Shown: in pieces, positions 46,701 to 59,181 of the stretch
Layout: each line of letters opens with the position of its first letter
Numbering within the stretch: position 1 is the first letter of the stretch
Assembly (NCBI RefSeq): GCF_029227915.1
Contig: NC_079888.1
Span: 17,586,001-17,650,000 of the forward strand
Reading direction: 5' to 3'
From: Hydractinia symbiolongicarpus
Lineage: Eukaryota > Cnidaria > Hydrozoa > Anthoathecata > Hydractiniidae
DNA length: 64,000 nucleotides
Made by a program: the position numbers and the translations under genes
The notes under the pieces: generated by a model
Database searches by the model: none
Told to the model about the DNA's origin: nothing
Seen by the model: the letters and a program-made list of their open reading frames with translations, nothing else

Positions 46701-48142
46701 CTCTGCGTTTACAGCATAATCTACTGATGTATATAAAGATATAATAAAATAATTGATTCTACATTTAAAATCTTGGAGTTACCTTCGTAAAGCTATTTAG
46801 AATAGCATTTTTAACAAATGCAGTCCCTCGTGTTTGCTTCCTCGTCAAAACAAACTTTTGGTGTATTATACTTTGCTGACTGTATCTTACTGCCAAAAAG
46901 ATACTAAAAGATAATGTTTTTTTTTTGAAAAGTATTATTACACAAAGTTATTCAGCATTTGCGAGGATGAAAAGTAGCATCAACAATGGAGAAAACTTAC
47001 TTCAGCATTTTTGTGGCTGCTTAAATTCTATTTTTATGGGTAACTTACGACGTTTGAGGAAAAGAGGTTGGGGTTGTCACTCTTGAATATGGTATACTAG
47101 CAAAAAGTGGTTTTTTGAAAATAGAAATTACCTTGCTCTGATTTGTACCCACAAGCTTCACAGAAAATCTGATGGTATTTAATTTCAGAGATTAAAAGAA
47201 TTAAATTATAGATAACATTTTTTCAATTCGGACCTTTAGCCGTAAAAATATTAGATTAGTATTTGACATTTAATCCTCAGCCTTGTTTTCACACAATTAA
47301 CTAAAAATGGACTTTTCTATATTCAGGTATTACAGTGCTACTATTATTGAAATGGCTGGTGTAAGAAACTAGACACAAATTATTTGGATTGCTGCTGCTG
47401 TTGCTAGTTTTAACTTCTTTTTCACGTTGATAAGCATTATGCTTATTGAAAAAGTTAGTCGCCGTAAACTTACATTAGCTAGTATATTTGGTGTAGTTAT
47501 ATCCTTATGTTTAATAGCTTCTACGTTTATTCTTATGAAGGACGATTCACCTACATCAACATTTCAAGCTCCTATTATATACACACAAGGCTGCGCCTCG
47601 TATAAGCAATGTTTTTCTTGTGTTCAGGATAAATCATGTGGATTTTGTTTCTTGCAATTGGATAAAAAGTCTTAAATGGAACGTGTTTAAGAATTAACAC
47701 AGAAAATGATGAGTATAAATCAAAATTTTGTAACCATTGAAATTTCTATCCATCGAAAGTATCATTAATTTAAGATGAGAAAGTTTGTCCAACTTCGTAT
47801 GCTTGGTTGGCTGAAATTGCGATGATGTTTCACCTATTTATGCATGCATCTGGTGTTGGCCCTATGCCTTGGGCAATCAATGCAGAAATTTATCCACTAT
47901 GGGCAAGAAGTTTTGAAACATCAGCTTCAACTGCTACCAACTGGTTTTGCAATTTACTTGTTTCATTGACATTTTTATATATAATGGATTGGTTGACTCG
48001 CCCGGGTGCATTTTTCTTGTATGCGGGTCTATCGTTAATAGGTTTCATATTCCTGGTCGTGCTCTTACCTGAAACAAAAGGGAAGAAGCTAGAGAATGTT
48101 GAAGAATTATTCAGTGAAGGTATACCTTTAAAAAGGTTTTAA
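43761..48142 (+). pseudogene. SLC2A13/HMIT-like symporter, copy 1, decayed
   Basis: Remnants line up with the exons of intact copy 2. The second half of exon 2 is at 43761-43928 ([14 protein letters not shown]). The exon 5 relic is at 45523-45634, exon 6 at 46563-46677 ([19 protein letters not shown]) and exon 7 at 47327-48142. Exon 1, the first half of exon 2, and exons 3 and 4 are missing. Exon 7 has a TAG soon after [12 protein letters not shown], a 1-bp frameshift near 47669 and further stops before the last open stretch ([16 protein letters not shown] ... [15 protein letters not shown]). The RTE element ends exactly where exon 2 similarity begins, so that insertion, or a deletion with it, removed the 5' part. 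An AATAAA lies at 48280-48285. Confidence 0.88.
44345..44890. repeat. Two dispersed repeat segments in the pseudogene
   Basis: The block 44345-44610 is the inverted partner of 29612-29890. The adjacent 44670-44890 resembles 13935-14110 in SHQ1 intron 3, in the same orientation. Shared landmarks of the second pair include TTTTTTTACTGCAAATAATAAG, GATAACATTGA, CTCAGCAAGA and TTGATAGGCCTG. They are probably AT-rich MITE or SINE relics of undetermined class. Confidence 0.55.
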
Positions 48143-49422
48143 TATCAAAAGCAGTGATTTCCAAACAGTGATTTCCCTAAATTTAAGTTTAAGGTTTAAA
48201 AAATAGCCAATATGAATTTCGTTGTTTTGTGAAAGTTTTTGAACTTCATTTTTTATGTATGTTTTCATATTTTATTTTTAATAAACTTAATATTATCCTT
48301 TGTTTGTGTTGGGTTTTTGCATTATTTTTCTAATTTATATAATTTAAGGCTGCATGATTATGTTAATTACTGACAACTAACTGTAAGTAGAAATATCCAC
48401 TTTAAATGACAGTCTTTCTAATTTACTTTATTTCACTGTGGCCAAGAATTATGGATGTTTATCGACAATTGCTTGCCTGCTGTGTTAAGACAGTGATATT
48501 TAAAATAAAATAAATTATTCTGTTTGCGTGTAATCACCAATCTTCTACCCTGCCCCCTTTTTTATATAACTTAATTACATAAATAATTTTTCTTTCACTG
48601 ACATTGTGCCAACTGTAGAATTTCTCACAGACGTCCTGACTATGACGATTCATAGCGAATCTGATTAAGACATGTTGCTGAAGGATGAAATGCCTACAAT
48701 TATTAAATAATATTTGTAAACAGAAATTTTTTAAGAACATGTAGAATGCTCTTTTATCCGAAATTTTGCATTTTTTTATGCGAATTAAACAGAAAATTAT
48801 GTTACATAACTTTTACTTGGCAGTCAGAAACTTTAAACAGAACGTTAAAAATTCACTCTAGAATTTAAGTAATTGATAAGTAAATAGACAAATAGTGGTA
48901 TTTTGAATAAATTCAAGCTTCTGATGACGTCCCAATAAAGTGCTGAAATAAACAAAAAAATTCCCTGTTATTTTTTTTTTTTTTTCATTGCACACTTAAG
49001 TGTGCCAAAAGTGATTCAATTTGCACAAGATTATTACAAGTTATGGAGGCCAGATAGGGATAAGGTTGTTTTTGTTTTTTTTAGACGACATTGTAATTTT
49101 AGGAATTTTTTGTAGCCATTTTACTAGGAAAACTTTAAATACTGATCAAGATGAATTATAGCATCATGTACTTTACATAAACAGTTTGTGTCAAAGTATG
49201 TGTCTAAATCATTTTAATCTAGTTCTGATTTGGGAAAGTTGATTAATTTTGTCCCAGGCACATTTTTTCTTACTTGTTGACAAGTTATTTGACCTAAAGT
49301 TATTGGTCCAATGCATTTGCTTTAGTCATATGATGATATTGCATGTAATTAAAAATAGCTAATTTGTTGTTTAAGAAATTTTATTAAACACCGGCACACC
49401 AAGTTATTGCATTTAATAATGA
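48143..49422. other. Spacer after pseudogene copy 1
   Basis: About 1.3 kb of AT-rich DNA. It includes the copy-1 polyadenylation hexamer and a poly-T run near 48970-48985. I recognise no gene or repeat family here. Confidence 0.5.
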
Positions 49423-49800
49423 AAGCTTAAGACCCTGTTCAAGCAACAGAAAATCACTATTGCTTCTATTATCACAGCCGTTGGGATGCTGGTTTTAACT
49501 ATCATGCTGACATTTACAGGAGGGATGGTGTGGTTCTATGGCAATGCAAAAGCAATAGCAAGCGGTGGGAAGTGCTTTGTTAGCAAGCACCTGGAGAGAT
49601 TTGGGAATGTCTGGCAAGTCAGGGGGATCCAGCTATACCGGAAAATATAGGAAGTATAGTCAACTTCTTTCTACGCAGTGCTGCAAAAGTGGTTGGATTT
49701 GCAGCTTGCCATGTATACCTAGCTCTTGCTGCATTTGTAGCCCTTGCTGTAGGTTATGTAGGGAAGAAAAAAAGTTCTAGAATAACAATTACAGGCCCTG
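49423..49800 (+). pseudogene. Unrecognised small membrane-protein remnant, frameshifted
   Basis: One frame (49423-49650) encodes KQQKITIASIITAVGMLVL then IMLTFTGGMVWFYG, a basic end followed by a hydrophobic helix. A second frame starting near 49625 encodes GDPAIPENIGSIVNFFLRS and VVGFAACHVYLALAAFVALA then VGYVGKKK, a second helix with a basic end. The two join if one base is gained or lost near the GGGGG run at 49622-49626. Base composition is less AT-rich than the surroundings. I do not recognise the family. It may derive from a transposon or an integrated element. Confidence 0.4.
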
Positions 49801-50031
49801 GTCCCTTATACAGCAAAGTACATCAATTTGTTATCAAATTATTTAGTCAGAAAATTTATTTTTTGACAATAAAATGTCTCGTTTGCTAAGGATGCATTAG
49901 CCCCAGCTGTTATCAATGAACAGGCAAAATTGTTATTAGAGGTAATACAACATCCCTTTTTTTGTATGTTTTGTATTAGGTATAATAGGAATGAAAAAAT
50001 ACCTTGAAAATAATAATTGAAGTAATTGAAC

Positions 50032-53000
50032 ATGGCAGACTCATTTGCTAAAGAAGATCAAATTATATCAGATGATGAAGATGTAAATGAAAAGACAAAA
50101 ATTTTGAGTGTTAATGTCCATGCTTATAAACAATCAGCATCCTGGTAAGATAATGTATTTGTGAATACAATGTATGTTTCCATTCCTTTTTTTATTAACA
50201 ACACTGCTTCTTAGTCTGGGGTAAAATCCACTGTACATTGACCATTGCTACTTACAGCTGCCATCTTTGGTTAAGCATTTAAGTGCACATTGCCTTAAGC
50301 CATACATCAGGTTGAAGCACTTAGTACATGTATACATCTGTTGAATTATTTAAAAAGGACTTTCTTATGACAGCAGTTAGAATAAAATTTTAATCTTGAA
50401 TCCAGAAGATTTGAATATTTCCTGTTTCACACTTCTTTACCTCCAAATGTCGCAATTGCAGTTTCATAACTAACCTTTTTTATGTTACACATTTTGAATT
50501 TACTTTTTTTATCACCTAAAGCTTGTATCATTTGATTATCTTATCTTTTAATATAGAATAAAATGTTTGAACTTTTTCAAAATGTCTGAAGGCAAATAAA
50601 TTGTTTTATAAGACCTGAATTATATGTTCTATTTTTTATTTGTTTAGCTATGTTTACATGCTGTCATTGTTTGCTGCACTTGGTGGTTTTTTATTCGGCT
50701 ATGACACTGGCGTAATATCAGGTGCCATGATACCACTCAAAAAACATTTTGACCTATCAAACGAATTACAAGAAGCTGTTGTCAGTATTACAGTTGGTGG
50801 TGCAATATTAGGTTCTTTGACAGCTGGTTTTGTTAGCCAAAAGTTTGGTAGACGTCCTGTTTTGTTAATTGCGTCATTTGGGTGTTCAATTGGTGCTGTT
50901 ATAACAGGAATAGCAGGAATTATATGGGTGTTACTTCTTGGAAGGTTTGTTGTTGGCTTAGGAATTGGTAAAAAAAATTTCTGTTTTATTAGTTTCTGTT
51001 AGTTTTATCTGCGTCCATTAGCTGAGACTTTTTTTCTCACCAAGTTATATGACGTATTAGCATAACAAATGTTTTTTGCATAGCTATATAGGTACCAAAA
51101 ATATCGGCCTCAGTTATTGCAGTGCAGCCCATGCTAATTGTTTATTATTGTATTAAACAATCCTGTTAACTAGCCTAAGCACTGATTTTTTTGATTTCTT
51201 TAAATTCTTTTATAGGATATGCAAGTGCAACGGTACCTGTTTATATTGCTGAAGCGGCACCTGCTCATAAACGAGGTCAACTTGTGACTGTCAATCAACT
51301 GTTCATTACTTTGGGGTTCCTGCTGGCCAATGTAGTTAACGCTGCATTTACTTATGTAAAAGAAGAAAGTTGGAGGTACAGTTTTTTACATTACATTTCG
51401 TGTAGATTATGCAGCTTATTTATATATTTTAATTTGTGTTATTGTTATAAAATCAAGTGCAAGTTGGCAAATTTTTATAAAGGTAATCTTATCAAGTTTG
51501 AACATCTGAACATCAGCTTTAAAACATAAAAATATAAAAAAGTAGCTAGAAAAAGCATCTCCTTTGTTCATTTATTTGAAAACTGGAGCTGTTGTAATTT
51601 GAATGCTAATTCTTGTTGCAGTTGTTGTCGTATTTGTGTAACTCCATGTTATTCCAACAAATCTTTCAATTGCCTGATTTTTTAAATATGCAGCCAGATT
51701 GAGGTCTTCCAGGTCTATTTTACATTGTTAGCGGTGCTCATTATTTGCTACAACGTTTGTGTATAAAAACCTTTATATTAACATCAAATAACTTGACACA
51801 GCATATGCAAAAAATATTTGAGTCAGCAGCCATATGTAGTAGTCCTAATTTAACTACATAAAAATTTTACAAACCAGTAGTGGTCCCCCTAAGCTACTAT
51901 TTTTGGCTTACAGACAGACAACAAGTATAGTAAAGATTAGTCAGAAGACAAAACACCGGTATAAGCCACCAGTTGGCTGTTGAACGCCAAGTTAAAGACA
52001 TAAACCATGCTGCACATCAAGTTGGAGCACTTTAGTACATTCAAAATATAACTCCTGCAACTTAAGCTGAAATGAAAACAATGGTTACACCCTGTCAGCA
52101 AAAAAATGTTTGACTGTTAAAATCAGGCTTTTTCGAAGCATTAAAAAACTTAAAGAACCGTATCTAAAGTGCTTTGATTTATAATTAGTCCTTTTATTGA
52201 AAAAAGGTTTTGTTCCTGATTGGTCCGTTATTTTAAAATAGAAAAAAGAAATAAGGTTTTAATTTGTTTTTGTTGGCTGAGACCCAAAGTATGCGGAATA
52301 GAGACCCCTACAGACAAACAACCGGTATTATCAATATAGAAATTTTAAAGTAAATCTTTATAGGCAATAGCCTTGCTTGATATAATAATGTTGAAATTTT
52401 ATAGGTAAAACATTATGATTTGGCGTATTGTATTCATTAATTCCAAACATGTACCTTTCAGTTTTGACCTTCTTAAAACTATTTTGTGTTGTTAAAGAGA
52501 AAGGTTTAGCAAATTCTTGAAAAGGATGGGATAAAACACTTATAAGTGTATGTGAATATTACATTTATTTAGATTTATGCTTGGTGTTGCCGGTATTCCA
52601 TCAATTATAATGTTTTTTGGTTTCTTATGTATGCCTGAAAGTCCAAGATGGCTTATCAGTCAAGGTAGGCTGTTTAGTAAATAAGTAAATAAATGGAGTA
52701 GTCTGTAAAAGTTTGTTTTCTGTTTACTACTCTAAGCAGATGCAGATAAATGATAGCTTTGAATGCAAACAATATTAGAAACATAAAATCCTATTTCCGA
52801 CATAAACATGAAAATATCTTCCAGAAACAACAACAACAATGATGTCAACTGCAATTTTATAAAATCCTGCCATTGTCCAATGAACTGGCTTTTATATTGA
52901 ATGAAATTGAAATGAAATTTAATATTGCTAACTTTTAAAAGAAGATAAACATTAGAAGAATAAGAGTGTTTATAAGGTCTATTTAGCAGGCTTTGCAAAC

Positions 53001-56000
53001 AGGACAACTTTTAATGCACTCTGTAGTCACCAGCATTACCCATGTGTATTTACGCATTTATATTTTGAATATTATAATCAAATTATTTTTCCTATAACAG
53101 CTGCATAATTATACAGGTTTATCGTCAAATTGACATATTTGTTTACATTACTCTATCAAACACTCCCAATGATTTTACAGATTATGCCCTCATGAATATA
53201 ATCATGTTCAGCGTGTTGAAAACTGAGCCCTTAATTTTAAAATGTTTGCTAACTATACACTAACTAAGATTACTGTAGGTGAAATTAATAGATTGCTACC
53301 TAAACTTTAACCAACAACATTTAATTTCAATTGTACAAATATAAGGCAAACCTGATTGTAAACAATGCATTTCTCACAGATTATTTAGTCACAAAGGCTC
53401 GTTGCTGATATGTGGCATTGATTGTGAACAATGCAATTAACAAAGGTAATTAAATTTCCGTTTATAAAAGCATATTAGATACTACTGAGTACCCCTAAAT
53501 AAGGCAATGACTTATGAAACTCTAAATGTCTCTGACATGACTTGTTGAAAAATTGAATGTACAATCTTTCACATTGGAACACTTCACGACTTACATGTTT
53601 GAACTGCACAACTACTCAACTAAAACACATACATTATTCCAAATAATTAACCACAAAATTAACGATTACGAAATTAACACAAAGGAAATTTATGCGAATA
53701 ACTATAATAATAGCGATACCAACTTATAAAACAGAATTTAATTAACGCATTTCAACTAAAATGTTTTACAAAAATTATTAAAATAACACAAATCGAAAAT
53801 TTGATATTTCTACTAATTTGAGATGTTAGTTAATCAGTTTCATATATCCAGCCTGTCTTAATCCTGATATTTGGACAATTTTTTGTGTGCAATCAAACAG
53901 AAGCAAAAGCAGAACGAAGTGTGTGTGTGTATGTATGAGCCTTTATTGCAATTACTAGAGAAAAAAAAACTTTAATTACAGGGCTCAACTACAGTCAATT
54001 CTCTCTAATTCGAATTTCAAGGGGGATAAAGTTTTTATCAATTTGGAGGGTGAATGAAATTAGGCAGTGTCTCTCTATTTCAAATATTTAGGCGGCAATG
54101 TAGAAATAATCAAATTACGCAGGGGAATTTTTGTAAACTCGCAGCACATTACGAATTTTGAACATTTTTTCAAGAATCTTTTAACAGCTCTGGAAATAGT
54201 CATCAATATTTTATAGTTTTTTATTCAGCATATTTTTAAATCAATGGCCCTATTTATATCTTTTAACACAACAATTATATCGTTTCCAAAGTGGGAAAAC
54301 ACACTGTAATCATTTAATGTGCTAATAGCATTTAATACATCTTTGTATGATGGCTCTTTATGATGGCTCTGTGATTGGTAATTTGCTTCTCATTTTTTTC
54401 TACTTCCAAATCCGCGAACGGATCATCTTCATCATTTAGCGCTTTTTTTACAGTTTCGCTTGATATTCCCTTCTTTGTGAAACAATTTTTGTGAAAGTTT
54501 TGTTAGGATCAAAATCTTTTTTTCAACATTGTCATATTTAGAATTTAAATTTTAGGAAGCTTATTGTTTTCTTCCAAATTTAGGATCCACTTTTTCGATA
54601 GAATAGAACGATAGAACGATATTTCGCCTTAAAGGATCGAATAGCACTTTGATCCATTGTTTGCATAATTAAATTGGTGTTGGAGGAAGTAAAATTAGCC
54701 CCCACCTATTGCAAACCTGTCAGAATTCGGAGGGGAGTTATCGATACCCAAAGCAGTTTTTCTCACATTGGCACCAAACTTGCGATCGAGTTCCTTTACC
54801 CATTCTTGGAACAGTTGGGAATTAATCCAGCTTTTCTTTTGAGCACGGTAGCAGCATAGGATACTTTTAAGGCCCTTGAAGCAATTAGGAATTACTGACT
54901 TGCCGATAACAAACATTTGCAAACTTGCACCAAAAGTATTGCCTGCTGCCATTCCAGGTAAACAAACTTCGCTGTTCTTGCACCAACACACTTTTCTTTG
55001 GCAGAATGGTATGTTTTTTCCGACAAGTACTGATAAAACAAACCGAATTCGTTGGCATTGAAAATATTCTTCAGCCGAAAGAGGGAGAAGGGTGTTGGTA
55101 AAGCCAGTCACTGATATCACTTCACCCGAAACACCTTGTCTAAAAATGAAAAGACAGAAAATAAAAATGTAAAACAAGTCTTATTTACTATAAGCGTCAT
55201 ATCATTTTATAATTCTCTCTTCTTTCGTGATACAAGCAGACCATGGCAGCATTAAATACCTTATCAATCAAGAATATGAGGTTAGGGCCTTTTTACATTT
55301 AAGAAATCGAATTGGAGAGTGAATTACCCAGTATATACCTAAAATCTTAATCGAATTAGAGAGTACCGAATTATGGAGGTTCATTTATGAGAGTTTCTTA
55401 ATGAAATTTTACGGTGACTTTAAAATTGATCGAATTAGAGAGAGTTTTAAATTTCGAATTAGAGAGAGTCAACTGTACTAAGTTTTGTTTATATTACACT
55501 TTAATAAGGGGCATTTAATTACCACAAATTTTAAATTAATTTAGCCAAGGAATGAAGTCACTGGAATGCCTTATATTTTCTGTAATCAATAATCCTTTAC
55601 CTTTTTAAAGATATGCATTCAAAATTTATTAATGTGTATTATTTTAGAGTTGTATGTAAAATTAGTCGGAGGACTGTAGATAAATCCATGCTTGTCTCGC
55701 TACTCTTCTAACCTTTTTGCGTGACAAACCGACGTATACAGGTATTCTAATATAGATCCTCCAATTTATGGTCATAATCCTGAAATTTATGGTCATAATC
55801 CTGAAATTTATGGTCATAATCCTGTAATTTATGGTCATAATCCTGCAATTTTGGTCATAATCTTGCAGTTTCTTGTTACAATCCTGTGGTTTCTTGTCAT
55901 AATCATGCAATTCATGGTCATTATCCTCCATTTTACGGTCATGATCCTGCAGTTTCTTGTCATAAGCATGCAATTTATGGTCATAAACCTGAAATTTATG

Positions 56001-59000
56001 GTCAATCCTCCAATTTATAGTCATAATCCTGCAATTTATAGTCATAATCCTGCAATTTATGGTCATGATCCTGCAATTAATGGTCATGATCCTGCAATTT
56101 ATGGTCATGATCCTGCAGTTTCTTGTTACAATCCTGCAATCTATTGTCATGATCTTGCAGTTTCTTGTTACAATCCTGCAGTTTCTTGTCACAATCCTGC
56201 AATTTATGGTCACGATCCTGCAGTTTCTAGTCATGATCCTGCAATTTCTGGTCATGATCCTGTAATTTCTAGTCATGATCCTGCAAATTCTGGTCATGAA
56301 TGTACAATATTATTATAAAATTATAAACCCTAATCCTATTAACTTACCTGTTAAATTTTATCAGGATCCAATTAAATTTTAGGGACTAAACTTTCTTAAC
56401 TTGACGGGAAATACACTTTTTGGCTTCAATTCATTATTGTTGAAAAGTTGATTGCCCATTGTATGATATAATACTCACATGCTATTGAAAAAATTCCTTT
56501 GTTTTGCTGACACAGGTTTTTTCAATTTGCTATTCTTCATCACTCACTTTATCAGCGAAATCCTGAGAACTTTTAAATTGTTTGCTATAAATTGATTTAA
56601 TGCCTATGAAATGTCATTTTGTTAAAGTAAACCACGCTAAATGCACAGCCTTAATTCAATGGATGAATAGAAAACAAAAAAGTACGACATACAAACTAAT
56701 ATTAATATATACCTTACATTAAGAATAAAAAATTAAACAGACAATGTCACCACCTATTGTAATTGATTTTTTCAGTGACTTATTTGTTGCCCTGACAAAG
56801 GATTTTCTAGCCTGATCAATGTTGTTTTAGGTCGGACAGATGAAGCCAAAAAAGTGCTGTCTAATTTGATGAAAAAAAATGTCAGTCAAGAAATAGAGGA
56901 CATTTCAAAGGCAATCTCATTGTCCAGGAGACGCAGTGGTAATTGTTTTTACGTTTTTTAATTAATTCGAGCAATGTGTTCTTTTCTAACATAAGGTTCA
57001 ATTTTTTTACATTTTGTATAACAAAACACTGTGAGTGACAAAACAGACAGACAATCTTGTTATAGAAACCAGTAATTCTTCAAGAAACTACTTCCATTCG
57101 ATTTAAAAATATTTTAAAGGTTCTTTATTTATTTTAATTGTGAGTAATATACTTAGCGAAATCATTGTATCGGATAGAGTTACCAAATAACGTTTTTTAT
57201 TTGTAGCTGATTCAAGGAATATATTTGTACGTGTATTCAAGACACAGACAACAAGACGTGCGGTACTGGTTGGATGTGGATTACAAGCTTTTCAACAGTT
57301 CTGCGGAATCAACACCGTTATGTAATTATTTTTTTTTATTTTTAGTTTTATTTATTCATCAGAAGGCAGTTGTACTGTGTTGGTCATAAAAAATTTGGAA
57401 ATTTTTTTTCAGACGATGTTTTTAGAATTTAAAAACAATTTGAATTTTCAATAGAATTTAAAAGCAATTTGTTTCATAAGTAAAAACACTTAAACAAATC
57501 ATTTAAACCTGAAATTCTCAGCTATTGACAGAGTTAACACTACACATTATCTCCCAAGTGCTGCAAAGATAACGAAGTGAATGGGACTTGAACCGACAAC
57601 CTCTTGCTTGCCTGACGAGTCCTGTACTAACTGTGCAATTGATCCAATGCTATCTTCCTAGCAGACCCCAGCAAGCGAGAGGTTGTGTAATAGTGTGCAG
57701 GGTTACTTATACAAGTGTATCTCACATATACATTCGTTGTTTTCCTATATATTAGCTATTGTTTTTACATTTTTATCTTTTAAACAAAATTTGACAACTA
57801 ACCTAAATTATCTAATTCTGTAGTTTTCAAAAGTTAGGCAACTTATAAAAAAAGTTCTGCACATACATCTTATTAGTGGCACAATATGATAAAAATTACT
57901 GTTCTAAAAAGTAATATCTTTAACCTGCAGTTGTTTGGGATATACTAATGATGAAGGCTAGTATTATTTTTCATCTAAAATGACACAAAATCCCATAGTT
58001 CTGTTAATGATTAATGATAAACATAACTTTGCTTTTGACTGAATAGCCATTAGCTAATGAAAAACTTTTTTAAAGAGTCCATTTTTCTGCAGTTTGTAAT
58101 AGACAGACTTTCCAGTGCCCTGAAATTTCGTAGTTAACCTCAAAACTCATTTTTAGCGGCATTTTTTTTTTTTTTTTTCGATTCCACTGAAGATTTGTAT
58201 TTGTGTTTTTTTATTTTCATTTTTTTTAAAACTTTGAAGTCTTGAAAATTTCATTGCAATAAAGTTGTTTAAAACAAAGAAATTAATATTTTAAGGTGAA
58301 ATATTAAGCTGAGAATTACAACATCCTTATACTTCTCTTTTCGACCCGTTTTTGTTAACTATAATAATCTTTCCTTTACACTCAGGTATTACAGTGCTAC
58401 CATTATTGAAATGGCTGGTGTGAGCGACCAAACCCAAATTATTTGGCTTGCTGCTGCTGTTGCCAGTAGCAACTTCCTTTTTACGTTAATAAGCATAATG
58501 TTTATTGAAAAAGTTGGCCGCCGTAAATTGACACTTGCTAGTATGCTTGGTGTAACTGTAGCTTTGTGTTTGTTGGCTGGTACATTTATTCTTTTGAAAA
58601 GCGATTCACCTAAATCAACATTTCAAGGTCCTAGTAAATACACGCAAGGCTGCGCCTCATATAATCAATGTTTTTCATGTGTTCAAGATAAATCCTGTGG
58701 ATTTTGTTTCACACAGAGAGATACAGAGTTCTTAAATGGTATATGTTTGAGTATTGACGCGAAAAATGATAACCATAGATCGAAATTTTGTAACCATTCC
58801 AATTTCTATCCATCGAAAGTTTCATTAAGTTGGTCAGAGAATGTTTGTCCAACTTCGTATGCTTGGTTGGCTGTTACTGCCATGATTTTTTACTTAGCAA
58901 TTTTTGCACCTGGCTTAGGACCCATGCCTTGGGCAATCAATGCAGAAATTTATCCACTATGGGCAAGAAGTTTTGGAACATCAGCTTCAACGGCTACCAA

Positions 59001-59181
59001 CTGGTTTTGCAATTTACTTGTTTCGTTGACATTTTTAAATATAATGGATTGGTTGACTCGCCCTGGTGCGTTTTTCTTATACGCATGTATAACATTGCTT
59101 GGTTTTATATTTCTGGCTGTGTTTTTACCTGAAACCAAAGGGAAGAAGCTGGAGGAAGTAGAGGAATTGTTCAGTAGGTGA
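50032..59181 (+). CDS. H+/myo-inositol symporter (SLC2A13/HMIT-like), copy 2, intact
   Basis: A major-facilitator sugar-porter protein, 567 aa, expected to bring myo-inositol in with protons across the plasma membrane. Coding exons: 50032-50144, 50648-50967, 51216-51375, 52573-52664, 56831-56938, 57207-57321, 58386-59181 (1704 nt, phases consistent). A short acidic N-terminus precedes TM1 ([20 protein letters not shown]). Family motifs in order are [84 protein letters not shown] and [16 protein letters not shown]. The HMIT-specific Cys-rich extracellular loop between TM9 and TM10 is present ([20 protein letters not shown]). The usual QQLSGINT is QQFCGINT here. Vertebrate C-terminal trafficking signals are absent. 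Intron 4 (4.2 kb) contains a Tigger element and a minisatellite. Confidence 0.93.
53992..55475 (-). mobile_element. Tigger/pogo DNA transposon, decayed
   Basis: Termini are TA/CAGTCAATTCTCTCTAATTC at 53990 and, inverted, TA/CAGTTGACTCTCTCTAATTC at 55477, the TA duplication and CAGT ends of Tigger/pogo. On the minus strand the transposase remnant lies at about 55070-54697. One frame gives [18 protein letters not shown], the DDE region where the first Asp (ADE-GLF) is Asn. A shifted frame gives [38 protein letters not shown] and ALGIDNSPP, which includes the second Asp. The frameshift, the Asp-to-Asn change and missing ends make it inactive. It lies in intron 4 of copy 2. Confidence 0.75.
55640..55757 (-). 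mobile_element. Helitron-like fragment
   Basis: The minus strand starts A/TCTATATTAGAATACCTG then TATACGTCGG and TGTCACGC, the family's 5' end. It ends near CCGACTAAT without the usual hairpin. It abuts the 21-bp minisatellite. Confidence 0.5.
55757..56300. repeat. 21-bp minisatellite, about 26 units
   Basis: The unit is close to AATTTATGGTCATAATCCTGC, with variants carrying TTTCTTGTTAC or CATGATCC. Because 21 is a multiple of three, long open frames appear on both strands (RIMTINC-type and HDPAIYG-type repeats). I do not count them as genes. It lies in intron 4 of symporter copy 2. Confidence 0.95.
57540..57690 (-). mobile_element. tRNA-derived SINE fragment
   Basis: On the minus strand, GCACAGTTAGTACAGG resembles an A box and GGTTCAAGTCCC is a near-perfect B box, about 35 nt downstream of it. 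The sequence would not fold into a complete cloverleaf and has non-tRNA flanks, so a SINE head is likelier than a tRNA gene. It lies in intron 6 of copy 2. Confidence 0.5.

Noticed and set aside
55662-56318. Open frames of over 150 aa on both strands
   Set aside because: The 21-bp repeat unit is a multiple of three without stops, so frames stay open by chance. There is no family similarity.
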